Shown here: positions 1-7,955 of the stretch, piece by piece
How positions within the stretch are numbered: position 1 is the stretch's first letter
Layout: each line of letters opens with the position of its first letter
Source of the DNA: an uncultured Eubacteriales bacterium
GTDB lineage: Bacteria; Bacillota; Clostridia; Christensenellales; UMGS416
Direction of reading: 5' to 3'
Assembly (NCBI GenBank): GCA_900542005.1
Contig: UQLW01000024.1
Location: 1 to 50,021 of the forward strand
Length of the DNA stretch: 50,021 nt
Notes under the pieces: generated by a model
The model's input: only the letters and a program-made list of their open reading frames with translations
Database searches by the model: none
Told to the model about the DNA's origin: nothing
Position numbers and translations under genes: made by a program

Positions 1-460
1 GCTCGACGGCCTTGTCATTGTCCGGCGATACCACCAACATCACATAATCGCCGCGCTGCACGACCCGCCCCTTCTTGGCCATCTCATAGGCTTCAGGCAG
101 ATAGGTCTCAAAGGTCTTGACAAGGTTATCCAGATGCGCCTGAAGCGCCGTCTCCGCTTCCTCCATCCGGGCGCTGTCAGCCAGCTTCCCGATAATCAGC
201 GTATCGCTGCCGATTCTCATCGGCAGATAGGCCGACACTTCGGAAAAAAGCTCGCCCTTGACGCCTGTAAGGGCCTCCAGGCCGTCGGCTGGCTGGGCCA
301 TCATCATACCGAAGCTGATGGATGAGCGTATCTGCCCGGACAGCTCCTCCAGGGTGGTCGAACAGCTATAGCGGGGAGGCTTGGCCGCGCAGCCCCCCAG
401 GATGATCAGCAAGGCAAGCACCGCCAGACAGGCGCTGAATATGGATTGGTTCCGTTTCAT
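1..460 (-). CDS. DUF4358-type lipoprotein (partial, C-terminus beyond window)
   Basis: About 153 residues are visible; the gene runs off the left edge of the window. It opens with a short basic segment, a hydrophobic stretch and a lipobox (LGGC), so it is probably secreted and anchored to the outer face of the membrane through the cysteine. The mature part has the layout of the DUF4358 family of Clostridia (an 'ISFG' to 'YLPMRIGSD' segment, then 'VMLVVSPDNDKAVE'), which has no established function. The ATG at 460 is preceded by an AAAGGAGA ribosome-binding site. It is transcribed away from ylbJ. Family assignment comes from sequence pattern only. Confidence 0.7.
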   Translation of the reverse strand, partial: MKRNQSIFSACLAVLALLIILGGCAAKPPRYSCSTTLEELSGQIRSSISFGMMMAQPADGLEALTGVKGELFSEVSAYLPMRIGSDTLIIGKLADSARMEEAETALQAHLDNLVKTFETYLPEAYEMAKKGRVVQRGDYVMLVVSPDNDKAVE

Positions 461-603
461 CCTGATTGTCTCCTTTGTTTATCACTCAAATCACCTCTTA
501 GACGCGCGCCCGCAGGTTAAGTTCCTTTCCCCGCCCTGGGCCGCAACATTGCCGGCATGAACCGGTGCGGGCGCCTCATAGGTTACCATGAAGGAGGGAT
601 TGC

Positions 604-1716
604 ATGAAGAAGCAATGGATCATGGCGCTGGCCGGCATCGCGCTGCTGGCTGCCCTGCTGGTGGCCCCGGACGAGGCCCTGGCGGCCGCGCAGCGGGGCG
701 TCACGCTATTTGCAGGGACGCTCCTGCCCAGCCTGTTCCCCTTTTTGGTCGCCAGCCAGCTGATTGCCCAATCCGGCGCGCTCTCCTGGACCGGCCAGGC
801 GCTGGGGCGTGTGACGCCGCGCCTTTTTGGCCTGCCGGGCAATTCCGCCCTGGCCCTATGCCTTTCCATCGCTTCCGGCTATCCGGCCGGCGCCAGGGTT
901 GTGGGCGAGCTGCAGGCCCAGGGCGAGCTTACGCCCCGCCAGGCCCGCTGGGCCAGCCAGCTGGCTTCCCATGCCGGGCCCGCCTTTATTATCGGAACGC
1001 TGGGGACGGCCATGCTGGGCGACAGCCGCCTGGGCTTCATCCTTTGGGGGTGCCATGTGGCGGCAGGCCTGGCGCTCAACCTGGCGTTGGGGGCCTTCCG
1101 GCGCGTTCGCGGGGGGAGCCCGGAGCTCAAACCGCCGGCCCTGGCCAAGCCCCTGCACCTGTCCGATATCCTGCTGGGGGTTGGCAAAACGCTGGTCATC
1201 GTGGGCGGGACGGTCGTGCTGTTCTCCGTGGTGCTGGCATTGCTCACCCACTGGGGCATCATGGATGTGCTGTCCAGGGCCCTCGCGCCGGCGCTTTCCT
1301 GTCTGGGTATTTCGCCTCATCTGTCGTCCGCCCTGCTCTCCGGTATGGTAGAAATGACCGCCGGATGCCAAAGCGCAGCTGCCAGCGGCGCGCCGCTGGC
1401 CCAGGTGATGACGGTCATGGCCTTTCTTCTGGGCTTTGGCGGCCTCTCCATTCAGGCGCAAAGCCTTTCCCTGATGCCTGGCGTATCGCTTTTGCCCTTT
1501 CTTGGCTACAAAACAGCGCAAGCCCTGGTCAGCGCTGTGCTGACCAGGGCCGTACTTCAGCTTTTGCCCGCCACGCAAGCCGTCTTTTATCCCCTGCCCA
1601 CGCCCTATCTGCCCATGAGCTTCGGGCAGCTGGCGGCGCTGGCTGGCTTTGCGTTGGCTATGTTCCTTGTCTTTTACCTGTGCATGGCGCTCCTTGTCCG
1701 CTTCTCCGGCGACTAG
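604..1716 (+). CDS. ylbJ: YlbJ-like sporulation integral membrane protein
   Basis: This 370-residue polytopic membrane protein has about nine or ten hydrophobic segments. It carries the conserved features of the YlbJ/nucleoside-recognition (Gate) family: 'LLPSLFPFLVAS' near residue 40, 'SGYPAGARVV' near 95 and 'GMVEMTAGCQ' near 250. In Bacillus, YlbJ is a spore-associated membrane protein made in the mother cell. Its closeness to coaD and rsmD matches the Bacillus ylbH-coaD-ylbJ order, although here it runs in the opposite direction. The ATG at 604 follows GGAGGGATTGC; an ATG at 588 is out of frame. The stop codon interlocks with that of the convergent gene in a shared CTAG. Confidence 0.85.
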   Translation: MKKQWIMALAGIALLAALLVAPDEALAAAQRGVTLFAGTLLPSLFPFLVASQLIAQSGALSWTGQALGRVTPRLFGLPGNSALALCLSIASGYPAGARVVGELQAQGELTPRQARWASQLASHAGPAFIIGTLGTAMLGDSRLGFILWGCHVAAGLALNLALGAFRRVRGGSPELKPPALAKPLHLSDILLGVGKTLVIVGGTVVLFSVVLALLTHWGIMDVLSRALAPALSCLGISPHLSSALLSGMVEMTAGCQSAAASGAPLAQVMTVMAFLLGFGGLSIQAQSLSLMPGVSLLPFLGYKTAQALVSAVLTRAVLQLLPATQAVFYPLPTPYLPMSFGQLAALAGFALAMFLVFYLCMALLVRFSGD

Positions 1717-2156
1717 CGTCCACGCATCTGCTCGCGGTTCGCCCGTACCATCTCCAGGTTCCGGGTGATATAGCCCTCCATCTCGGAGAGGACGTCCTCC
1801 ACATATTCATTGGCGCTGCGCCGGACCTCGCGCGCGCCGTTCTGGGCCCGCTCCACGATCTCCTGGGCCTGGGCATAGGCCTGCTGGGTGACGGCGTTCT
1901 CCTCCACCAGCTGATGGGCCTGGGCCTGGGCCTCTTCCACGATCGTGTGCGCCTCGCGCTGTGCGTCCTCAATGATCTGGGCCCGCTGGTTGCGGATCGT
2001 CTCCGCTTCCATCAGTTCGTTGGGCAGCGTCACGCGCACGTCATTGATGATATTGAGCAGCTTTTCCCGATCCACCATGGCGTTCTCGGAAAAGGGCACC
2101 TTATTGGCCCTTTCTACCTCTTCCTGCAGATAGTCCAGCAAAGCCATAACGTTCAT
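1713..2156 (-). CDS. Coiled-coil protein downstream of coaD (DivIVA/ATP-synthase-b-like helix)
   Basis: This 147-residue, highly charged and almost entirely helical protein has no signal peptide. Residues about 40-140 are rich in E, Q, A and R with heptad-like spacing, predicting a long coiled coil. Clostridial genomes often have such a gene beside coaD, annotated loosely as 'ATPase' or DivIVA-like; I cannot assign a function. An upstream ATG at 2186 has no ribosome-binding site, whereas the ATG at 2156 follows GGAAGGGG by 8 bases, so I choose 2156. It lies 60 bases after coaD on the same strand and probably belongs to the rsmD-coaD operon. Confidence 0.65.
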   Translation of the reverse strand: MNVMALLDYLQEEVERANKVPFSENAMVDREKLLNIINDVRVTLPNELMEAETIRNQRAQIIEDAQREAHTIVEEAQAQAHQLVEENAVTQQAYAQAQEIVERAQNGAREVRRSANEYVEDVLSEMEGYITRNLEMVRANREQMRGR

Positions 2157-2216
2157 ATCATAAACCCCTTCCAATTGGTTTTTCATCGTGGGCCGCGCGT
2201 CAATCGCCGGCCGTCG

Positions 2217-2699
2217 TCAGTCGCCCCGCAGCCGCCGGGCCACCTGTTCCTGAATACAACCGGGCACAAAGCCCGAAAGATCGCCCCCAAAGCGGCCTAC
2301 CTCACGGACTGCCGAGGAGCTGACAAAGGTATAGGCAGGCGATGTCATAAAGAAAATCGTCTCCATATCCGGGTAGAGCTTGCGGTTACAGGCATCCAGC
2401 TCCTGCTCGGCGGCAAAATCGCCGATGGTACGCAGGCCGCGCACCACTGCATCCGCACCCATGCGCCGCACATAATCAACCTGCAGGCCGCTGAAAGCAT
2501 CCACCTCCACATGGGGGATACCCGCGGTGGCGGAACGGATCATCTCCATGCGCTCCTCGACAGAAAAGACGCCGGCCTTTGCCACGTTTACCAACACCGC
2601 CACCACCAGCCGGTCGCAATGGCCTGCGGCCCGCCGGATGATGTCCACATGTCCCAGGGTAATGGGATCGAAGCTGCCTGGATAGATCCAGAGGCTCAT
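2217..2699 (-). CDS. coaD: Pantetheine-phosphate adenylyltransferase CoaD
   Basis: CoaD transfers AMP from ATP to 4'-phosphopantetheine, the penultimate step of coenzyme A synthesis in the cytosol. The 160-residue length is typical. The nucleotidyltransferase signature is present (YPGSFDPITLGH at residues 6-17, with the TxGH motif at 14-17). So are the conserved 'VVRGLRTIGDF' and 'NRKLYP' segments and the C-terminal 'SSSAVREV' motif. Its ATG overlaps the rsmD stop by four bases (ATGA), so the two are translationally coupled, as in many Bacillota. Confidence 0.96.
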   Translation of the reverse strand: MSLWIYPGSFDPITLGHVDIIRRAAGHCDRLVVAVLVNVAKAGVFSVEERMEMIRSATAGIPHVEVDAFSGLQVDYVRRMGADAVVRGLRTIGDFAAEQELDACNRKLYPDMETIFFMTSPAYTFVSSSAVREVGRFGGDLSGFVPGCIQEQVARRLRGD

Positions 2700-3256
2700 A
2701 GCGCATCCCCCCTGCTCCGGTAAAAGCTTATGGTATTCTTCCCATATTGCCGCACGTCGGTCACCTCAAGGCCTGCCGGAGGCTCGGGCAGGGCGTGTCC
2801 ACGCTCGTGCTCCGCCACAATGCATCCCTGCGGCGCCAGCAAGCGGCGCGACAGCTCCAGAGCCTCGCCGTAATACCCGGCTTCATAGGGCGGATCCAGA
2901 AAAATCAGATCGAACTGCTTGCCCTCCCGCGCCAGCTGCGGCGCAGCATGCCGGAAATCGCCGTTAACCACCATGCCCCGCTGCTGCGGGACAGCAAAAC
3001 GCGCCAGGCTCTCCTGAAGCGCCCTGGCGTTCGCCCGATCCAGCTCCACAAAGACGCAGCACGCCGCGCCCCGGCTCAGCGCTTCAACGCCCAATGCGCC
3101 GCTGCCCGCGAAGAGATCCAATACCCGCGAACCCACAAGGCTGGGCTGCAGGATATTAAACAGCGCCTCCCGCGCGCGGTCGCTTGTAGGACGCGCGGCG
3201 CTGCCCTTGGGCAGCTGCAGCTGCCGGCCCTTGAGCGAACCTGATATAATCCGCAC
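2696..3256 (-). CDS. rsmD: 16S rRNA (guanine(966)-N(2))-methyltransferase RsmD
   Basis: RsmD methylates the exocyclic amine of G966 in 16S rRNA using S-adenosylmethionine. The 186 residues begin with the family signature 'MRIISGSLKGRQL', followed by 'RPTSDRAREALFNIL', the SAM-binding loop 'VLDLFAGSGALGVEALSRGA' and the catalytic 'LDPPYEAGYY' motif. The start codon is GTG at 3256, set by an AGGAGG seven bases upstream. It is the first gene of an operon with coaD and probably the coiled-coil gene, and a good sigma-A-type promoter lies just upstream. Confidence 0.95.
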   Translation of the reverse strand: MRIISGSLKGRQLQLPKGSAARPTSDRAREALFNILQPSLVGSRVLDLFAGSGALGVEALSRGAACCVFVELDRANARALQESLARFAVPQQRGMVVNGDFRHAAPQLAREGKQFDLIFLDPPYEAGYYGEALELSRRLLAPQGCIVAEHERGHALPEPPAGLEVTDVRQYGKNTISFYRSRGDAL

Positions 3257-3277
3257 TGCTCACCCTCCTGAGGTACT

Positions 3278-3306
3278 ATTGTACAACAAACCAACGGCGG
3301 TGGCAA
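3278..3306 (-). promoter_or_regulatory. Sigma-A-type promoter of rsmD-coaD operon
   Basis: On the minus strand, TTGCCA (3301-3306) and TACAAT (3278-3283) are separated by exactly 17 bases. Each hexamer differs from consensus at one position. The element sits about 20 bases upstream of the rsmD start, leaving a short leader that contains the AGGAGG site. Confidence 0.7.
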
Positions 3307-3612
3307 TCCATCCGCCGGAAAAAAGCCGATCGTTTTTACAGGAAAAGCCCCTGCTGTCCGGGCAGCCGCGCAGCCCTTGCCCAAGGGCCGCGCCCACCCT
3401 TTGCTGAAAAGGGCGGGCACAAAAAATTCCCCTGCCCATCATCGGTATATTCTGCCGTTCTGCGGGCAATCTATCTCTGTCGGCGGATCACCTCGGCCGC
3501 CGTGTTCTCCTCTCCCCCGCCCGGAGCCCTGTCCTGGCTCCGGGCGCTTCCTTTTTGGTCATTTCCCGCCTCACCTTCACATAGGCTAGGAAAAAAGGGG
3601 GTTGGAAACGCC
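3307..3612. other. Intergenic region without a convincing gene
   Basis: About 300 bases between the rsmD promoter and the PRC-barrel gene. Short open frames occur on both strands but none has a ribosome-binding site or recognisable protein sequence. One imperfect GC-rich inverted repeat (about 3395-3417) is not followed by a T-run in either direction. The region probably holds the promoter of the PRC-barrel gene, though I cannot identify a strong -35/-10 pair. Confidence 0.5.
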
Positions 3613-4287
3613 ATGTGGGCTAGGGAATGGCTTGGAACAAAGGTAATTGATTTGAACACAGGCGCATTGCTGGGGCGTGTGATCCGCCTGGTCGCGGACG
3701 AGGGGCTTATGGCCGTCCGCTACCTTGTCCTGCGCCCCGGCGATCTGCGCCGTCCGCTTTTGGCGCTGCCCTTTCGTCATGCCTATCCTGGCAATCCGGT
3801 TTTAGCCGCCCTGGCAGACTGCCAGCCCCTGGCGCCGGATACGGCCTGCTGGCAAGCCTGGATATGCCAACTCCCGCTGGGCCTTCCGGGGCTGTCGGCC
3901 CAGGAGCCGCCCGCAGGCCGCTGCCTGGACGCGGAGCTTGATGCCGACGGCGCTGTGCTGCAGCTGCGGTTCGCCTCCGGCCTGACGGCGCCGGCAGACG
4001 CCGTAGCCTGCGTAGGGCCCGAGGCGGTGATCCTTTCCCGCAGCCAGCCGGCCCGCCCGGCAGCCCCCGCCGCCTCCCCTGCCGCCGAACCTCCTGCGCC
4101 TTCCCCGGCTCCGGAGGCCCCATCCCCCCTTCTGGGTCGGATCATCACCCAGCAGCTCACGGCGCCCGACGGCGCCATCCTCGCGCAGCAGGGGCAGGTG
4201 GTTGATGAGGCGCTCATCGACGCGGCAACCCGCGCCCAGCGCAGGGTCGCCCTCACCGTCCATAGCCGCCCAGCCCAGGAAGCCTAG
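3613..4287 (+). CDS. PRC-barrel domain protein
   Basis: This 224-residue protein has an N-terminal PRC-barrel-like domain (residues 1 to about 80, with 'GTKVIDLNTGALLGRVIRLV' and 'VRYLVLRP') and probably a second beta-rich barrel at about 95-145. A low-complexity Ala/Pro linker follows (about 150-178). The C-terminal module, 'LLGRIITQQLTAPDGAILAQ', is the type that often follows PRC barrels in Clostridia. There is no signal peptide or membrane segment. PRC barrels occur in RimM and in proteins of sporulation and photosynthesis; the role here is unknown. I chose the ATG at 3613 over an upstream in-frame ATG at 3502 because only the later one fits the domain start and has an AGGGGG sequence upstream. 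Confidence 0.7.
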   Translation: MWAREWLGTKVIDLNTGALLGRVIRLVADEGLMAVRYLVLRPGDLRRPLLALPFRHAYPGNPVLAALADCQPLAPDTACWQAWICQLPLGLPGLSAQEPPAGRCLDAELDADGAVLQLRFASGLTAPADAVACVGPEAVILSRSQPARPAAPAASPAAEPPAPSPAPEAPSPLLGRIITQQLTAPDGAILAQQGQVVDEALIDAATRAQRRVALTVHSRPAQEA

Positions 4288-5156
4288 CCCCTGTCCTGTT
4301 CCTCGTAATAGTGCAGCAGCGCCTGGGTCCCCAGATCGCCCTCGCCCCGCCCGGCCAGCTCCCGGTACATGGCCAGCACCTGCTCCAGAACCGGCAGCCG
4401 CTGTCCGGCAGCCTCCGCCTGGCCGTGGGCAATCTCCATATCCTTGATATAGTGCTTCACATAGAACCCGGGCGCAAAGTCGCCCTTGAGCATACGCGGC
4501 GCCATATTGCTCATCTGCCAGCTGCCGGCCGCGCCGGCGCCGATCGAATCCAGCATGGTCTGGATGTCCAGCCCATGGGCCCTACCGTAGCTGATCGCCT
4601 CGCAAACGCCGGCAATTGCGCCGCCCAGGGCGATTTGATTGGCCATTTTGGTGTGCTGGCCGCTGCCGGCCGCGCCCTCGTAGACAATGTTGCGCCCCAT
4701 GGCGGAAAACAACGGCTGGCAGGCCTCAAAATCCTCCTTCTCTCCACCCACCATGATGGAAAGGGTGCCGGCCCGCGCGCCCGAATCCCCGCCGGACACC
4801 GGAGCGTCCAGGGCGTGAAGGCCCCTCTGCTTCGCTGCGTCGCTGATGCGTACGCTCAAAAGGGGATCCGTCGTCGTCATATCGATCACATACGCGCCCT
4901 TCCTGGCGTGGGCCAGAATGCCCGCCTCTCCAAAGTAGACCTCCTCCACATCCCGGGGGTAGCCTACCATCGTGATCACTGCGTCGCGGCCGCAGGCGCA
5001 GGCGGCAACCGAGGGGCACCAGGCTACGCCCTCCTCCACCAGGGGCCTTGCCTTCTCCGCCGTGCGGGTATATACATATAGCCGATGCCCCGCCTTCATC
5101 AGGTTCCTCGCCATCGAGGCGCCCATCACGCCAATTCCGATAAAGCCAATCTCCAT
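4284..5156 (-). CDS. NAD(P)-dependent 3-hydroxyisobutyrate dehydrogenase-like reductase
   Basis: This 290-residue beta-hydroxyacid dehydrogenase acts on a small carboxylate such as 3-hydroxyisobutyrate, tartronate semialdehyde or a succinic-semialdehyde-like substrate; sequence alone does not choose between them. Visible motifs are the Rossmann loop 'GFIGIGVMGASMARNL' near the N-terminus, the substrate-binding 'DAPVSGGDSGARAGTLSIM' near residue 120, and the catalytic-lysine segment 'GSGQHTKMANQI' near residue 170. The start at 5156 is supported by GGGAGGG eight bases upstream. It converges on the PRC-barrel gene, and their stop codons share a CTAG. Confidence 0.88.
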   Translation of the reverse strand: MEIGFIGIGVMGASMARNLMKAGHRLYVYTRTAEKARPLVEEGVAWCPSVAACACGRDAVITMVGYPRDVEEVYFGEAGILAHARKGAYVIDMTTTDPLLSVRISDAAKQRGLHALDAPVSGGDSGARAGTLSIMVGGEKEDFEACQPLFSAMGRNIVYEGAAGSGQHTKMANQIALGGAIAGVCEAISYGRAHGLDIQTMLDSIGAGAAGSWQMSNMAPRMLKGDFAPGFYVKHYIKDMEIAHGQAEAAGQRLPVLEQVLAMYRELAGRGEGDLGTQALLHYYEEQDRG

Positions 5157-5264
5157 GTACCAATCCCTCCCTTGTATTTTTTCCACCATACCCCAAAATG
5201 GTGCTGATTGCAAGGGCAGAAGCTGGCTTTCCGCATCATTTCCGCCCCCTCTCCCCAAGCCTAC

Positions 5265-5295
5265 AAAAAAAGAGAAAGCCGCTATCAGCTTTCTC
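5265..5295 (-). terminator. Intrinsic terminator of perR
   Basis: On the minus strand an 8-base stem (GAGAAAGC/GCTTTCTC, 5272-5279 with 5288-5295) and an 8-base loop are followed by seven T residues (5265-5271). It lies about 50 bases after the perR stop codon. Confidence 0.8.
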
Positions 5296-5344
5296 CTTCT
5301 TCGCGCCTTTTCCCCTAACCGATCAAAGGGATGCGGCCTTTATC

Positions 5345-5755
5345 CTAGTTTTTCTGGCATTTGGGGCAGCGGCCGGTAAAATACACATCCTGGGTGGATA
5401 CCTCGTATCCCTCCAAGCCGGCAGTCTCCAGCCGGGCTTCCGGCAGGCGGAAATCCGAAACCTCGCCGCAGCAAACGCACTGAAAGTGCCCATGGAGGCT
5501 GGTATCCGCATCGAACCGGGCTTCATTGCTGTTGATGGTTACCGTCCGCACCAGCCCCGCCTGCACCAGCATATCCAGCGTATTGTACACGGTGGTTTTC
5601 GACAGGGAGGGGTGGGTAGGGTGCATATCCTGATAGAGCATATCCACCGTCGGATGGTCGCAGCGCTGGGCAATATTCTCATATACGCCGATACGCTGGG
5701 CAGTGGGCCGGATCCCCTTCTCCTTCAATAGCTGTGCGATTGTCGTTGCATCCAC
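5345..5755 (-). CDS. perR: Fur-family peroxide-sensing regulator, PerR type
   Basis: This 136-residue Fur-family repressor has an N-terminal winged helix (helix-turn-helix around 'LSKTTVYNTLDML', residues 51-63) and a C-terminal dimerisation/metal domain. Structural zinc ligands are C93xxC96 and C130xxC133. The residues aligning with the Bacillus PerR regulatory iron site (H37, D85, H91, H93, D104) are all present with an offset of three: H34, D82, H88, H90 and D101. The Asp at the last position favours PerR over Fur. I chose GTG at 5755 because GGAGGA lies seven bases upstream; a TTG at 5770 overlaps that site. A Per-box-like palindrome overlaps the promoter, so autorepression is likely. Confidence 0.82.
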   Translation of the reverse strand: MDATTIAQLLKEKGIRPTAQRIGVYENIAQRCDHPTVDMLYQDMHPTHPSLSKTTVYNTLDMLVQAGLVRTVTINSNEARFDADTSLHGHFQCVCCGEVSDFRLPEARLETAGLEGYEVSTQDVYFTGRCPKCQKN

Positions 5756-5783
5756 GGCTTGTTCCTCCAAGGGTTCAAATTTG

Positions 5784-5821
5784 ATATGAATATTATATAG
5801 GCATCAACCGCATATTGTCAA
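5784..5821 (-). promoter_or_regulatory. perR promoter with overlapping Per-box-like operator
   Basis: On the minus strand a consensus TTGACA (5816-5821) and a consensus TATAAT (5792-5797) are separated by 18 bases. The imperfect palindrome ATATGAATATTATAT (plus-strand 5784-5798) covers the -10 and matches the Bacillus Per box TTATAATTATTATAA at 11 of 15 positions. A repressor bound there would block the promoter. Confidence 0.7.
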
Positions 5822-5831
5822 GCATTTCAGT

Positions 5832-7955
5832 TCAATTTCCTACCCCTGCGCTTGGATCAAGCTGCGCCCAGTCCATGGGGCCGTCTGCCCGGGCAATAAC
5901 CACAGTCTCCAGCAGGATACCGTCGCTGGCCGGCGCCTCTGCCGCAGGCGCGACCCCGCCGTTGAATTGAGCCAGGCGCTGGGGGTCATCCTCAGCGGGC
6001 GTGATGCGGCCCACCCGCTCGCGCACCTGCTGGGAGAAGCGCAGCTCGCCGGCCCCCTGGGCGCTGGCCTGCTCGCCAGCCATCCGCCGTGCGCACTGGC
6101 AGGCCCATGCAAGGGCCTGCTCATATTGGGCAAACCAGGGTTTCTCCTCCCCGCCGTATACATGATAGCCGCCGGGCCCGCCCATCTGCTGATCCGGCTT
6201 CACCGTCAGCGTCACGCGGGCTGTAACGCCGGCGGTGATTGCTCCCATCGCGTTGGCTACCGGAGACATCGGATCCATCCGCGCCTCGCAGCCCATGGCC
6301 TGCGCCACGTCCGGCAGAAAGTGAGCCACCGGCGCGCCTACGCCGATGAGGGGCGTGCGGCTGGCAAGCCTTGCCAGCATGAAATCGCCTTCCCCGTCGA
6401 AGGCTGCCGGGCGCGCCCGCTCCTGGAATGCCTCCTCGATCCACAGCTCCATCAGCGGGGAAAGGCCGCGCTCACAGGCCTTGGGCCAGCGTTGCCGCAA
6501 AAGCATCCGGGCCACCGCCCGATGAAGCCTGCGCGACACGCCCTCCAGGATGCGGCGGGCCAGCGCTTCCCCGCTTTCCCCCGTTTGCAGCGCCATAATC
6601 TCCAGGGCATCCTGGGCGGGGCCGCTGGGCCACATGGCCATGCGCCCCAGACCATGCAGCGCGTCGGTGGGCGTCAGGCCGCTCTTCATCACCCAGCCAG
6701 CCTGCTCCATGGGCTCCAGCTCCCGCTCCAGATGGTAAAGGTAGACCTGCGCCCGTTCAGACAGCTCCTGGACGCTCAGCGGACCTTCTTCCAGCGCGTC
6801 CCACAGCCGTTTTTGCGTCCCGGTCAGCTCGCCCGGATCCCCCTGGCGCAGGAAGAACTCCGCCAGGCTCAGGGTGTGGCGGCGCTTCTGCAGCCGTATC
6901 TCCCGCAGCCTTTGGGCAACCCGCTCATCCCGATAAGCCAGGGTGACCAGCGGGATCACCCGGCGGGGGCCCAGGGAAAGCCCGTCGGGCTGCGCTTCAT
7001 CCAGCCGCACCAGGCTATCCCCGCCCAGGCCCACCGTTTCGATATCGATGGAGGCGATACCGGTACGCCAGCCGCCCACCGCCGCGCCTTCGGGCGCCAT
7101 GACCGGCAGGCCGTCCCGGATCAGGGCGATGTCGCTGGTCGTCCCGCCCATATCCACCACGACGCCCTGGCTCAGGCCCGATAGCCGGGCCCCGCCCAGC
7201 ACGCTGGAGGCTGGGCCGCAGAGCAGCGTTTCGATGGGCCGTGCCGCAGCAAAGGCCCGGTTCATCAGCGTGCCGTCCCCCCGGACAATGGCTACCGGGC
7301 AATCGATCCCCCGGCGGTGAAGCGCCGCCTCAACCGCCCGCAAAAAGTCCGCAATCACCGGAAGCAGCCGCGCGTTCAGCAGCGCGCTGGCCGCCCGCTT
7401 CAGCGAGTTAAGCTCCCCGGTGATCTCGTGGCCGGCAACGACCGGCTTCCCCGTCCAGGCTGCCAGCCGCCGTTTGGCCTCCGCCTCTGCGGCCTGGTTG
7501 CGCGCGCCCCAGATCTCCACCACGGCATAGGCGTCCCAGCGGCTGTCCTGCTCCATCACCTGCTTTTCCAGCGCTTCCCAATCGGGCGCCGCCACCGGCT
7601 GCCCCTGCCGGTCATGCCCGCCGTCGATCAGCACCATCTCCTCCACCGGCGGCAGCCCGTATTCCGCGCCTACGCGCTCCACAATCTTCCGCTGGCAGCC
7701 GATGAGGACCAGCCGCGACCGGCCTCCCCGTCCCTCCACGCAGGCGTTGGTCGCCAGCGTCGTAGAGAGGGCTACCCGCTGCACCTGCCGGATCAGCCCG
7801 CCCGGCAGCGTATCCAGCGCGGCCGCGATCCCTTCGGTCAGGTTTGCCGGTGTCGTTGGGGCCTTGCCCCAGGCAAGGGGCGCGTCCTTATCAAAGTCAT
7901 AGACCACCGCATCCGTATAGGTGCCGCCCGTATCGATACCTAACCCCAGCTTCAT
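5832..7955 (-). CDS. Hydantoinase/oxoprolinase family protein (HyuA-like)
   Basis: This 707-residue protein has the ASKHA-type ATP-binding fold of the HyuA/OplA subunit A family, which hydrolyses five-membered cyclic amides such as hydantoins or 5-oxoproline, or carboxylates ketones. The N-terminal phosphate loop is 'GIDTGGTYTDAVVYDF' (residue 6 on), and the second phosphate motif 'VVDMGGTTSDIALI' lies near residue 268. No HyuB-like partner is present, so the true substrate is unknown. Residues roughly 375-440 resemble a winged helix ('LSVQELSERAQVYLYHLE' then 'GWVMKSGLTPTDALHGLG'), a segment I have seen in clostridial members. The ATG overlaps the stop of the upstream AI-2E gene by four bases. 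Confidence 0.85.
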   Translation of the reverse strand: MKLGLGIDTGGTYTDAVVYDFDKDAPLAWGKAPTTPANLTEGIAAALDTLPGGLIRQVQRVALSTTLATNACVEGRGGRSRLVLIGCQRKIVERVGAEYGLPPVEEMVLIDGGHDRQGQPVAAPDWEALEKQVMEQDSRWDAYAVVEIWGARNQAAEAEAKRRLAAWTGKPVVAGHEITGELNSLKRAASALLNARLLPVIADFLRAVEAALHRRGIDCPVAIVRGDGTLMNRAFAAARPIETLLCGPASSVLGGARLSGLSQGVVVDMGGTTSDIALIRDGLPVMAPEGAAVGGWRTGIASIDIETVGLGGDSLVRLDEAQPDGLSLGPRRVIPLVTLAYRDERVAQRLREIRLQKRRHTLSLAEFFLRQGDPGELTGTQKRLWDALEEGPLSVQELSERAQVYLYHLERELEPMEQAGWVMKSGLTPTDALHGLGRMAMWPSGPAQDALEIMALQTGESGEALARRILEGVSRRLHRAVARMLLRQRWPKACERGLSPLMELWIEEAFQERARPAAFDGEGDFMLARLASRTPLIGVGAPVAHFLPDVAQAMGCEARMDPMSPVANAMGAITAGVTARVTLTVKPDQQMGGPGGYHVYGGEEKPWFAQYEQALAWACQCARRMAGEQASAQGAGELRFSQQVRERVGRITPAEDDPQRLAQFNGGVAPAAEAPASDGILLETVVIARADGPMDWAQLDPSAGVGN

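Noticed and set aside
588..2723. Very long plus-strand open frame (711 codons)
   Set aside because: It overlaps ylbJ out of frame and runs antisense to the coiled-coil and coaD genes; it is Pro/Gly/His-rich and resembles no family. It is a GC-rich shadow.
3395..3417. Hairpin between rsmD and PRC-barrel genes as a terminator
   Set aside because: Neither side has a T-run in the direction of a gene ending there; both flanking genes start, rather than end, at this region.
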